Source: Planctomycetaceae bacterium
GTDB lineage: Bacteria; Planctomycetota; Planctomycetia; Planctomycetales; Planctomycetaceae
DNA: 47,717 nucleotides
Reading direction: 5' to 3'
Assembly: GCA_002722955.1 (NCBI GenBank)
Contig: PBMZ01000001.1
Span: 1-47,717, forward strand
The notes below the pieces were generated by a model, which was not told the DNA's origin, ran no database searches, and saw only the letters and a program-made list of their open reading frames with translations. A program made the position numbers and the translations under genes. Shown here piece by piece: positions 36,116-44,600 of the stretch. Position 1 is the first letter of the stretch, and each line of letters opens with the position of its first letter.

Positions 36116-37462
36116 TTAAGCTTCTTGCAGCACGAGGGCAGGATCTTGGCGAGCGGCCATTAGAGCTGGAAGCCAACTGGAGATACTTGCCAACACTGGC
36201 GCCAACACCAGTGAGGCCAAAACGAGGTTGATCGAGAACAATTGACTAGTAGCAGTGTTGACGTCGGGCAAGTCGCCGCAAACAACGCCGATGAATAATC
36301 CAATCGCGTAACCGATGCCGCCGCCAGCGATGCCGATGATCAGCGACTTGGACAAAAACAACGACAGGATTTGTTGTGAACGCAGCCCAATCGCCCGCAA
36401 GATTCCAATTTCGGAGGCCCGATTTCGCACGTTGCCAAAGGTTAGGAAACCAATCCAAATCGCGCAGCCGATCAGATTCAACGGCACCAACAGCGCCGCC
36501 AAGTTCTCGCGTTGTTTACGAATTTCCAGTCGGCTGGTCTTCTCTTGAGCGATTGCCGCCTCGCCGTCAGCTTTGGCCTTTTTCAAGGAATCTTGTGCTG
36601 ACTTCTTAGCCCGCATTCGCGCTTCCGCACGTGCTAACGCTGACGATCCCTTCTCAACAACGTACGTTCCAGGAAGGATCTCTTCGATGTCTTCGCGAAT
36701 CTCGCCAATTCGATCAATGGTAGCGCAGTTGCACTCCAATGCCAAAATTGCGTTGACCAAGTTTTGCATTTTCAGCAATTCTTGAGCCTCAGCCAGATTG
36801 ATCCAGATCGTGCCGTCGTCTGTATCACCTTGTTCGGGCTTGAGATTTGTGACCTCAAATTCCTTGCCCAAAAGCGTGACCTTGTCACCCTTCTTCCATT
36901 TCATCTTTGTGTGCAGTGCGAAGCCAACATGCATTGTTCCGGCAGGAATCAGATCTTGCAGTGGCTTTTTCGGATCACGGTGAGCCAGCGGCACCTCGCC
37001 CCGCGTTCCTGTCAGAATCACGGATCGATTGATCTCGGGCCATTCGATCTTGCGAGTGACAATTGGCAGCAGGTGATTGACAGTCACGATTCCGGATTCT
37101 GCCAGCTTTGTGACCAACTGCTCGGGCATCGACTTGGACAAGTCGCCGTCGACATACATCTCGTTGAGGTCTTGTTCTTCCGGCAAAATCAGGATGTTGA
37201 AGCCAAGCCCCTTTGTGATTTTGCGGTAGTCGTCTTCCAGCTTCTTGCCAGCTTCGGCCGTTTCCTGTTCGTGTTTGGCAACCGTTTTCTCCAACTGACG
37301 TTTCTTGTCGTCAAGAATCGATTGCGTTTGGATTTCGTCGGCGCGGAGCAGCGTCATCGCTCCAACCAACGTACCTACAGCGACCGTAACCGACAACGCT
37401 GCCAAGAAGAAGTTGAGTTTCCGGTGCTTGATTTCGTTTAGAACTAAATGCCAAACGCTCAT
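36116..37462 (-). CDS. ABC transporter permease, FtsX/MacB-like, with coiled-coil insert
   Basis: 448 aa. TM1 is at residues about 17-38 (FFLAALSVTVAVGTLVGAM). A large extracytoplasmic MacB_PCD-like domain follows to about residue 300, containing Lys/Glu/Gln-rich stretches (DDKKRQLEKTVAKHEQ and LKKAKADGEAAIAQEKT) that predict coiled coil, as in MacB-family proteins. The FtsX domain and three further TM helices follow (LLVPLNLIGCAIWIGFLTF, LIIGIAGGGIGYAIGLFIGV, LASLVLAPVLASISSWLPAL), ending in the cytoplasmic ARQDPALVLQEA typical of this class. The adjacent ATPase completes the exporter, which may work mechanically on envelope substrates. Confidence 0.9.
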   Translation of the reverse strand: MSVWHLVLNEIKHRKLNFFLAALSVTVAVGTLVGAMTLLRADEIQTQSILDDKKRQLEKTVAKHEQETAEAGKKLEDDYRKITKGLGFNILILPEEQDLNEMYVDGDLSKSMPEQLVTKLAESGIVTVNHLLPIVTRKIEWPEINRSVILTGTRGEVPLAHRDPKKPLQDLIPAGTMHVGFALHTKMKWKKGDKVTLLGKEFEVTNLKPEQGDTDDGTIWINLAEAQELLKMQNLVNAILALECNCATIDRIGEIREDIEEILPGTYVVEKGSSALARAEARMRAKKSAQDSLKKAKADGEAAIAQEKTSRLEIRKQRENLAALLVPLNLIGCAIWIGFLTFGNVRNRASEIGILRAIGLRSQQILSLFLSKSLIIGIAGGGIGYAIGLFIGVVCGDLPDVNTATSQLFSINLVLASLVLAPVLASISSWLPALMAARQDPALVLQEA

Positions 37463-37465
37463 CGA

Positions 37466-38608
37466 TCACCCCGTCTTTGATGAAAGTGCAACGCTGCCAA
37501 CAACCACAACGCCTAAAACGACGGCTACGCTAATCAGCACGTTGAGAATCAACGGACTGGATGACTCGGCTTTGGGGGAGTCATCAGAAGCGACTTCGAT
37601 TGACTCATTCGAATCGCCTTCTTGCTCTTCAACCGGGACGTCTTCGAGCTTCTCGTCATCGACAACAAACCCGCCAAGTCCCTTCAGCGGCGGCAGCTCC
37701 TTTTCGACCTCGACGAATGGCTCAATCAATGTGTCCCAGGCAACGGACATCAGCAGGTCTGTGCCCGGATTTTGATCTTTGATCGTGCACGTGCAGGGTC
37801 CAGTCAAGTCTTTGCCCGCTTGCTCGATGACGCTGGCTTGGATGCCCTTGCCGATCAACGCATAGAGTGCTCGGCCACGACCGAAGACTGGAAACGCCAT
37901 CGGCTCGTCAAAGTCGCGTAAGTCTTCTTCCGTGCCCAACAACGTCTCAATAAAGATGGCTTCTTTGGGATCTTTGCGTGACAGCCGAATCGTTGAGAAC
38001 TTGACCTTCAATTCAGCTGGGTCCAACATCAAAAGGCCTTGGGCAAGGTCCGCTTCGTCGATCTCGCCCAATTTGATTTTGTTTTGCTGAACTTTCAGTT
38101 CCTTTTCGAGTATTGCGAAGGACGCGTCGTCTTTCTTCTTGTCTCCGCTTTCCAGGAAGACCCAGACTGCGGACTCGCCCTTGATCAATCGGCGTGCGAT
38201 CTGTCGTCGCACAGGCGAGTCCATCACGTTTTCGAGGGTATCGGCGTTTAACGGGCCAGTCCAAGCGGGGACGGGAATGCGGGCCGTTCGCGGATAGAAC
38301 AGCATGACCGACGGCAACGTTTCGGTGCCGTGCGCTTCCCAGAATTTGAGCAATTCGGGATCGGGACTGTTGTCCAAATCGATCGTTTGAGCGTGAATGT
38401 TGGCGACATTGTCCTCGGCGTTGATTTGATCAACGATCGCTTTCTGTTCGTCGCTTAGCGTCCCACGGTGAAACACGATCGCCTCGAACTTGTCGGCTGG
38501 CCAACGTTCTAGGGCGTACCGAAACACGGGCACCGAGCACGCAAAGGCTGACGAAGCCAGCATCAGCAGTGTCAGCAAAACAGCAACTTGGCTCATACGT
38601 CGAGACAT
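37466..38608 (-). CDS. Membrane-anchored periplasmic protein of the ABC operon, thioredoxin-like region
   Basis: 380 aa from the ATG at 38608, placed by GGGGAG upstream; a longer frame from 38686 is unlikely. A signal peptide (VLLTLLMLASSAFA) leads to CSVPVFRYALERWPADKFEA. The Cys just after AFA may be the lipobox cysteine or a plain one. Residues about 90-160 hold LPSVMLFYP, similar to the cis-Pro region of thioredoxin-like folds. Two Cys (GPCTCT) come near residue 290. One C-terminal TM (LILNVLISVAVVLGVVVVGSV) anchors it. It ends 3 bp before the permease start, so it is surely the first gene of the operon. Role unknown, likely a substrate or accessory protein. Confidence 0.78.
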   Translation of the reverse strand: MSRRMSQVAVLLTLLMLASSAFACSVPVFRYALERWPADKFEAIVFHRGTLSDEQKAIVDQINAEDNVANIHAQTIDLDNSPDPELLKFWEAHGTETLPSVMLFYPRTARIPVPAWTGPLNADTLENVMDSPVRRQIARRLIKGESAVWVFLESGDKKKDDASFAILEKELKVQQNKIKLGEIDEADLAQGLLMLDPAELKVKFSTIRLSRKDPKEAIFIETLLGTEEDLRDFDEPMAFPVFGRGRALYALIGKGIQASVIEQAGKDLTGPCTCTIKDQNPGTDLLMSVAWDTLIEPFVEVEKELPPLKGLGGFVVDDEKLEDVPVEEQEGDSNESIEVASDDSPKAESSSPLILNVLISVAVVLGVVVVGSVALSSKTG

Positions 38609-38922
38609 GGGAAGACTCCCCTGGGTGGGTGTTTCGATCAGTCGATCTCTATGCATAAGCGTAGACGACGTAGCGATTTGTTTCAATGATTGGCCCGACT
38701 TCTGCAGCGATTGTTAGAAGGCTGGCTTCTTCGAGAAACCGGGCTTCTATGCGATTGCCCTTCAGCAGGCCGAAATTCGTCATCGTCGGCATTTTCTGCT
38801 TAAGCGCCCGTGTCGTTACAGTCGATACGAAGATAGGCCATCACAGTTCTTGGCTGCGCGCGAGGTCCGTGCGCAAGCGTTGGCTGCATCTGCCACTAAC
38901 ATGAGATCGTTTGGAGAGCGAG
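38609..38922. promoter_or_regulatory. Divergent intergenic region
   Basis: 314 bp between the ABC operon and the Ig-like protein gene, which diverge. No credible gene and no recognised operator. The ribosome-binding GGAG at 38913-38916 serves the plus-strand gene. Confidence 0.35.
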
Positions 38923-40590
38923 ATGAGATGGATAGCCACATTTGCGGCGGCTGTCGTTGTGGTGACGTCGATGTCTCTGGACGTCGTCGCCGCGCCCATC
39001 CCAACTAAGCCCGTTTACACGAACAAGACACGCTTTCGAATTCCGTACCGTTACGATGCGGCCGAAATGCGTCGTCTAAAGGCTGTTGGAATCCGCCTCT
39101 ATGTTTCGACAGATTTAGGAATCAATTGGCAGAACGCGCAATCCGCAAAACCTCAATCCACCGATGCCAGCAAATACACGGGAACATTGACCGGAAAGTT
39201 TGATTTCCTGGCTCCCAACGACGGAGAGTATTGGTTTGCGGTGCGAACACTGGATGGACGCGGCAACTTGCATCCACCCAATTATGAGGCCGGTTTGAAA
39301 GTCATCGTCGACACCCAAGCACCTCAGTTCGACATTCGTCTGAGTCAACTCACGCCAGGCAAAGTTCAGCTTTCTTGGACAGCCAACGACGCGAACATTG
39401 ATCCCTCACAATTGAAACTCGAGTTCACTCAGGACGGGCAACCGGAGTGGCAAAAGGTGTTCGTCAACGCCAATGCAAGCGGTCAAACTTCGTGGTCAGT
39501 TCCCAAAGGTGGCACCGTCGCCGTGCGAGGTTCGATTGCCGACTGGGCTCGCAACACCGCACAAGCACAGACTCAAACGCAGATTCAAAGTGCGACACAA
39601 TCGATTCCCAAACCCGTGCGTCCGGACTTCACCGAGCCGATCGCTGACAACACATCAACGATCCCTGGCCCATCGAATTTGAACGTGACATTGCCAAGCA
39701 ATACGGGCTCGGGACAGAACTTCTCGCGAGCTAGTCAAGAGTCCGATCTTCCTAACACGTCAAACGGGAACACAGTTAACGACATCGAATTCTCGCGGAT
39801 GCCTGTCGCTCAGGACACACAAGACTTCAGCTTTGCTGGCAACGCCGGATTCGACAACAACTCGACTGGAAGCGATCCGTTCTTCACGGGCAACTCCAAC
39901 AATTCACTAAGCCGCAACGACTTCCAAGGCTTCGAGGAAACTCGGCCGAAACGCAGTCGAGCTCGCGTCGTGAACTCCAAGAAATTCAACATCGAATACC
40001 GCATCGACCAAGTCGGGCCATCGGGAGTCAGCAAGGTCGAGTTATTCATCACTCAAAACAACGGCGAAAAGTGGTGGCGTTACGGCGAAGACGAAGATCG
40101 TCGCAGCCCGTTTAACGTCGCGGTACGAGAGGACGGAGTCTACGGCTTTACACTTCGAGTCCGCAGTGGCGTCGGCCTGGCTGACGATCCACCACGTCCG
40201 GGCCAAGCACCAGAAATTGCCATCGCCGTCGATCAAACCGCGCCGAACGTCGAACTGCTGCCCTTGCAACAAGGTCGTGGCTTATCGATCAACAAAGTCC
40301 TAATCCGCTGGAAGGTTTCGGACGAGAATCTCGGTGACAGGCCGATCGCGTTGTCTTACTCGGGCAGTGCCAGCGGTCCATGGGAAACGATCGGTGGCTG
40401 GCAACCGGACACGGGTCGCTACATTTGGACCTTAGGCAACAACGTGCCGCCACGTCTCTATGTTCGCATCATCGCACGTGACGCAGCCGGCAACTTGTCC
40501 ACCGCGTACACTCGCCAGCCAGTCTTGGTTGACCTGGCAAAGCCATCCGCCCGGATCGTGGACGTCGAGTCTGGGTCTGCTTCTCGGTAG
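38923..40590 (+). CDS. Secreted protein with Ig/fibronectin-like repeats, function unknown
   Basis: 555 aa from the ATG at 38923 with GGAG 6 nt upstream. Signal peptide FAAAVVVVTSMSLDVVAA. Beta-rich Ig-like units follow, marked by FRIPYRYDAAEMRRLKAVG, VDTQAPQFDI, WTANDANID, then a low-complexity Ser/Asn/Thr linker near residues 225-340, and another set (KKFNIEYRIDQVGPSGV, VDQTAPNVELLP, WKVSDENLGD). The VDxxAPxxxxL phrase recurs before each domain. Similar proteins occur in planctomycetes without known function; probably a surface or matrix protein. Its 3' end is 9 bp from the convergent HNH pseudogene. Confidence 0.72.
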   Translation: MRWIATFAAAVVVVTSMSLDVVAAPIPTKPVYTNKTRFRIPYRYDAAEMRRLKAVGIRLYVSTDLGINWQNAQSAKPQSTDASKYTGTLTGKFDFLAPNDGEYWFAVRTLDGRGNLHPPNYEAGLKVIVDTQAPQFDIRLSQLTPGKVQLSWTANDANIDPSQLKLEFTQDGQPEWQKVFVNANASGQTSWSVPKGGTVAVRGSIADWARNTAQAQTQTQIQSATQSIPKPVRPDFTEPIADNTSTIPGPSNLNVTLPSNTGSGQNFSRASQESDLPNTSNGNTVNDIEFSRMPVAQDTQDFSFAGNAGFDNNSTGSDPFFTGNSNNSLSRNDFQGFEETRPKRSRARVVNSKKFNIEYRIDQVGPSGVSKVELFITQNNGEKWWRYGEDEDRRSPFNVAVREDGVYGFTLRVRSGVGLADDPPRPGQAPEIAIAVDQTAPNVELLPLQQGRGLSINKVLIRWKVSDENLGDRPIALSYSGSASGPWETIGGWQPDTGRYIWTLGNNVPPRLYVRIIARDAAGNLSTAYTRQPVLVDLAKPSARIVDVESGSASR

Positions 40591-40599
40591 TGGTCCCGG

Positions 40600-41001
40600 C
40601 TAGGGGAACTCATTATTGGCAATCAGTCGTTGACGAAGCAGCAGGCGTCGCTGTTCGTTCATATTGAGAACTCGGACTGTTGTGCGCCCCTTACTTGTCA
40701 GACCAACGATCATTGGTCCTTCAAACCGGAAATACTCTTTCCGCGAGTCCGTTCTTGGGTGAAACAGCAATTCGACTTCGTCAGTTTTTGGGTCGATCCC
40801 TGTTGGATTCGGCCCTCTATAAGCATTGCACCTTTGGCAGGCCAGCGCGAGGTTTGCAAGCGAGTCATCGCCCCCATGTTGAATTGCACGTACGTGTTCA
40901 ATTTAACAGCGTGCGTATGGAGCATGTTCTTGATGAACTTGGCAATACTCACACCGATTATTCGCACGATCTCTCACGAGAGTGCGATCAATGGTCTTCA
41001 T
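40600..41001 (-). pseudogene. HNH endonuclease, interrupted by one in-frame TAA
   Basis: Reading the minus strand from the ATG at 41001 gives LVRDRANNRCEYCQVHQEH, then C-TAA-IEHVRAIQHGGDD and ALACQRCNAYRGPN. HNH endonucleases of this type have C-E-Y-C, then F-Q-I-E-H and later C-x2-C-N. The TAA at 40903-40905 sits exactly where the conserved Gln of F-Q-I-E-H is expected, so CAA to TAA would explain it. The rest (PTGIDPKTDEVELLFHPR and VRVLNMNEQRRLLLR) is intact to the TAG at 40600. No alternative frame restores it. The start overlaps the stop of the upstream small gene by one base (TGATG), so they were translated together. Confidence 0.8.
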
Positions 41002-41265
41002 CAGTTGGACGTTCCGTTGCGTTTCAGGGCTGCTCGAGCTTTTGCTTGAACGATGCTGATTAAATCCAAGGCGTCAATCACGGCGAAATACTCTTCTTGT
41101 TCTTCGCTGGTCAGCGTGCCTTCATTCGCCTTAACGCCCAATTCATCAATTCGTGCCTGGATGTTTGAATCGGCTTTCATGTCGGCGACCCGTTGCGCAC
41201 ATCGGGTGTGAAACAATCCGGCAACGGTTCCAGCATACGTCAAATTGTTGAATCGCCGTGTTCAT
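41001..41265 (-). pseudogene. Small partner protein of the HNH gene, probably frameshifted near its start
   Basis: The reading frame 41001-41243 gives 80 aa with no AUG until residue 22, but its sequence is coherent: TYAGTVAGLFHTRCAQRVAD, then QARIDELGVKANEGTLTSEE and DLISIVQAKARAALKR. Genes of this sort sit immediately upstream of HNH endonucleases in planctomycetes (recollection). An ATG at 41265 opens a different frame (MNTAIQQFDV), and a one-base shift around 41240 would join it to TYAGTVAGL. The ATG at 41265 overlaps the preceding stop as ATGA, which supports it being the true start. Function unknown; possible antitoxin-like or regulatory partner. Confidence 0.55.
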
Positions 41266-41456
41266 AGCAAAAGTTTATCACGCGTTGGAGCATCCTGTAA
41301 GTACTTCATCCACGATTTTCTCGCAACAAATCGTTTGTCATCAGGTCCATCGGTGTCAATATAAGAGGTCACGTCGAGCAAGTCTGGAGTGTACTCGCAA
41401 AACTTCTTGCGTTTAGTAAAATATATCCCGATCTTCTTTAGCCCGAAAAAGAGGGG
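41262..41456 (-). pseudogene. Gene remnant without a start, upstream of the HNH cassette
   Basis: On the minus strand one frame, with no in-frame start codon, reads GLKKIGIYFTKRKKFCEYTP and continues DLLDVTSYIDTDGPDDKRFV then a stop at 41262-41264, overlapping the ATG of the next gene (ATGA). It looks like the 3' end of a third cassette gene whose start is lost; the deiodinase-like gene begins just beyond it on the other strand. No family was recognised. Confidence 0.4.
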
Positions 41457-41462
41457 GCTCGC

Positions 41463-42635
41463 GTGAAAATATTTGCTTCACGGACAGCGTTGGTTACTGC
41501 TCTTGCCGTCATCGGCATCTCTGTGGAAGTTGCATACGCACAACCGCGACCATCGGGCTCGCCCCGACAATCGATCGTCAGCAACTTCGAGCGAGGAAGC
41601 CCTGCGATTGGCGACGCACTGCCGGACATCAGCGGCTATGACGCCAAGGGGAAAGAGTTCCACCTACGAAGTCTGAAAGGCAATTATACGGTTTTGGTCT
41701 TCGGCTGCTTGACCTGACCGCCTTTCTTGAGAAACGTCTCCAGTTTGGAGACGATCGAACGCGACTACGCTGCTTTCGGTGTGCAATTCGTTTACGTTTA
41801 CAAAGCGTTGGCTCACCCAGAAAACAGTGGTTATGTTCAACCATTCACGTTGGATGAACGGTTGCTGCACGTTAAAGAAGCCGAGCGAACACTGGGGTCA
41901 CAGTTCACATGGATCTGCGACAACATGAAGAACGACTTAAAGCACAATCTGGGCAACGCTCCCAATTCGGAATTCATCATCGACCCCGATGGCAAGGTTG
42001 TTCGCAAGCGTGCGTGGAGTAGCCCGGCGTCGGTCCGCAGGGATCTTGAGGAGTTGATCTTTCCGGTCGAGTTCCCCACTCGCGTGTCCGACCTGAACAT
42101 GAAAACCGCGCCACCACCAAAGGTCGCTGCCTCTGGTGTTGTCAAACGCGTCTCGCGACCATCGGGTGCACAAGCATTGAAGTTAGAGCCGGTTATGAAA
42201 AAGGGCGCGTTGCCGTTCTACGCCAAGCTGCGTGCCGAGGTCTCGGAATCAACATTGCGAAACGGCGAAGGCAAGATGTACGTCGGCTTCCATATGGATC
42301 CGCTCTATCACGTTCATTGGAATAACTTGACCAAACCGATTGAGGTCACGTTTTTGTGGTCTGTTGATGGCGACAAAGATGTGACGTCGGACGATCGCGT
42401 CTCGCCTGCAAAGCTGGTAGGACCGAAACCAGAAGTTGCTGCTGACATTGATCCGCGCGAGTTCCTGGTCGATCTGAAATTCGACGAGGATGACCGAAAA
42501 CCGCTGCGTATAAAGGTCAAATATTTCGCATGCAATGACGAGCAAGGCTGGTGCGTCCCACTGACGCAAGAGTACGTCATCCACCTCGAGCGAGATCGTG
42601 ACGGCGGCCGAGCATCCAATAGACGAAGACGATAG
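41463..42635 (+). CDS. Putative selenoprotein: iodothyronine-deiodinase-like redox domain fused to a DsbD-N-like domain
   Basis: 390 aa if TGA at 41715-41717 is read as selenocysteine (residue 85). Start GTG 41463, after GAGGGGG. A signal peptide (TALVTALAVIGISVEVAYA) exports it. Residues 45-205 resemble the deiodinase/redoxin fold: SPAIGDALPDISGYD, then FGCLTUPPF (U = TGA), the N-F-G-S-C-T-U-P-P-F motif of deiodinases, LETIERDYAAFGVQFVYVYKALAHP, WICDNMKNDLKH and FIIDPDGKVVRKR. The two halves are in one frame around the TGA, with no other disruption. From residue about 250 on the protein resembles the DsbD alpha domain (HVHWNN, VKYFACNDEQGWCVPLT; Cys357 and Cys364). It likely reduces or oxidises thiols in the periplasm. 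The name does not imply thyroid-hormone chemistry. No sel genes are in the window. Confidence 0.85.
41735..41753 (+). promoter_or_regulatory. Probable bacterial SECIS stem-loop for UGA recoding
   Basis: CGTCTCCA (41735-41742) and TGGAGACG (41746-41753) are perfect complements, with loop GTT whose first base is G. The stem starts 17 nt and the loop 25 nt after the TGA, within the usual spacing of bacterial SECIS elements (loop about 16-37 nt from UGA, with a G among the first two loop bases). The hairpin is inside the coding region, as in bacterial selenoprotein genes. Confidence 0.75.
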
Positions 42636-42690
42636 AAGCCTTCACTATCAACGTGATGCCCAACAAAATGTTGTCTTCTCGACCAGGGGA

Positions 42691-43443
42691 TCATTCCGCC
42701 GGAACTGCGCTCCGCTTGGTCCGGCCTGTCGAACTTGGTGAATCTTCACCGATGCTCATCGCCAGCGATTCGATATTGACCAACGTGATTCTGCGCCGCT
42801 GAATCTTGATCAATCGCTCGTATTGCAGCTCGCCCAAAGTCAACGTCACGGTTTCTCGCGTGCTGCCAATCATGCTGGCCATGTCTTGATGCGATAACTT
42901 GACATCCAAATACGAGCCATCCGGCGTCGGCTCTCCGTATCGTTCCGACAACTCGAGCAACAACGAAATCAACCGGTCACGATTTGAACGGAACATCAAA
43001 GACTTCAAGCGACGCTCGACACTGCGACGGCGAAAACCGATCAGTCGAGTGATGCCTAAGGCGACCGAGCTTGCTTCTTCCATCAAGAGGCGCATTTCGT
43101 CGCCAGGAATCAAGATGATGCTGGATTTGCTAACCGTTTCTGCAAACCCTTCGCGTTTGCCAGCGTCCAGGACTGTCAATTCGCCAAACACTTCGCCCGC
43201 TTCGATAAAGGCCAGCGAAGATTGTTTGCCGTCCGCCGTGATGTGGTAAAGCTTCACTCGACCTGACACCAACAACATGACGGCATCGGCGGAATCCGAC
43301 GGCAAGTAAACAAACGACTTGGCAGGGAACGTGCGAATTCTGGCCACCGACTCGATACGCTCAATTTGCTCGGTCGAGAGCCGCTCGCACAAACCGCAAT
43401 TCTTGAGGTACCAGAACTTGTCGTTCGTATCGTAACTCTCCAC
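42691..43443 (-). CDS. Crp/Fnr family transcriptional regulator
   Basis: 250 aa from a GTG at 43443. Residues about 25-135 form a cNMP-binding-type beta-roll (FVYLPSDSADAVMLLVSGRVKLYHI, IEAGEVFGELTVLDAG) and residues about 170-235 the winged HTH with recognition helix in LSHQDMASMIGSTRETVTLTLGEL. Four Cys at the N-terminus for an Fe-S cluster are not present; only CGLC (C16/C19 region) is seen, so it is not classical Fnr. The effector is unknown. It is convergent with the selenoprotein gene (55 bp between stops) and 75 bp after the DUF547 gene on the same strand. Confidence 0.9.
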   Translation of the reverse strand: MESYDTNDKFWYLKNCGLCERLSTEQIERIESVARIRTFPAKSFVYLPSDSADAVMLLVSGRVKLYHITADGKQSSLAFIEAGEVFGELTVLDAGKREGFAETVSKSSIILIPGDEMRLLMEEASSVALGITRLIGFRRRSVERRLKSLMFRSNRDRLISLLLELSERYGEPTPDGSYLDVKLSHQDMASMIGSTRETVTLTLGELQYERLIKIQRRRITLVNIESLAMSIGEDSPSSTGRTKRSAVPAE

Positions 43444-43518
43444 AAGGGAGAGGTGGTCCGTTACGAGCTAGTTGAGTGATGCTTCAAATAATCGAGGGGC
43501 CATCTTCATCCGACAACG

Positions 43519-44376
43519 TTACTTCTTCCGCTGATCGTTTAACAACCAGTCGTAATCCAAATAACTAATCCGCGTTCCCGATTGTACAGCGACTTGCTTG
43601 GCCGCATCCGGCAAGTAAGGCTGCAAATACTGAAACCGCGCTGCTTGCGAAGCTCCAAAATCTGAAGCAAACCACTTCAGAATGGAACTCACATAAAGTC
43701 GGTTTCCATTCATCCGAAAGTTCTGTGATCGCGAAAAGAAATCCTTGGAATTATCCGCCAGTTGCTTTTCCAGCCGTTTGGCAAAATACGCTTCGTTACG
43801 AAGACGCGGACACCCCACAGACGCACAAACAATCGCAAAGTGAATCCGAGGTTCCTTCATCTTGCGTAACACTTTGTGTTCGATGTTTTCCAGTGAGTAT
43901 TTGTTATCACCCACCCAAAGCGGCAGATCTTGCCAAATATTGTAGCCGAACAGTTTGGCTGTATGTTTGCGGATGCTGCTGGTTGGATAGACCTGCATGA
44001 TGCCTTCCAAGGTCACTGCGTTGTAAGCATTGATCCAAAACGCCAACTGAGCATCTTTTGACGCTTTCTTCGAGGGGGTTGCTCGGCTCAACATGCTCAA
44101 ATAATTCTGCAAGCTCGACCGATCCGCTCGAGAACGTTGCCATGCGAAATAGTCAACGTAGCCATCGCGGTCGACGTATTTCTTTAGCAGCTTGTCGAAG
44201 CTCGAGTGATCGATGTCGTCCATCGAAACCAGTTCGGCCCGCCCCCACTTCTTGCCCAAAGGCGACTTTCCAAAGGCGGGGGAAGCGATGACACCAGCAA
44301 CAATCGCCAACGCCACAACGCCAAGCGACACCAAACGCCGCCGCCCTTTGAATTGCTCTTGAACTGATTCTGTCAC
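43519..44376 (-). CDS. DUF547 domain-containing exported protein
   Basis: 285 aa from the GTG at 44376, chosen because GAAGGA lies about 9 nt upstream; the longer frame to 44547 has no such site. One N-terminal hydrophobic helix (LVSLGVVALAIVAGVIASPAFG) is a signal or anchor. DUF547 spans residues about 70-240, with AFWINAYNAVTLEGIM, VGDNKYSLENIEHKVLR, and the conserved HFAIVCASVGCPRLRNEAY. Some DUF547 proteins lie beside redox proteins and thioredoxins. The gene faces away from the zinc-finger gene and precedes the Crp/Fnr gene. Function unknown. Confidence 0.87.
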   Translation of the reverse strand: MTESVQEQFKGRRRLVSLGVVALAIVAGVIASPAFGKSPLGKKWGRAELVSMDDIDHSSFDKLLKKYVDRDGYVDYFAWQRSRADRSSLQNYLSMLSRATPSKKASKDAQLAFWINAYNAVTLEGIMQVYPTSSIRKHTAKLFGYNIWQDLPLWVGDNKYSLENIEHKVLRKMKEPRIHFAIVCASVGCPRLRNEAYFAKRLEKQLADNSKDFFSRSQNFRMNGNRLYVSSILKWFASDFGASQAARFQYLQPYLPDAAKQVAVQSGTRISYLDYDWLLNDQRKK

Positions 44377-44600
44377 TGCACCGATCCTTCGTGCCCTTAC
44401 GTCAAACTCGGCCACTTTCAGCTTAAATTCTACGCAGTTGGCCACCTTGAGGTTTGTCAACGACCTTACAACATGGCGCAATTCGCCCAAATTTGTGAGG
44501 CCCCCCACAGAAGTTATCTTGACCATTGACGATGATTCAAAAGACAATCATGGCGAGAGCTTCGGCCTCATCACCCTTGAAACGCGCTGATCATAGAACG

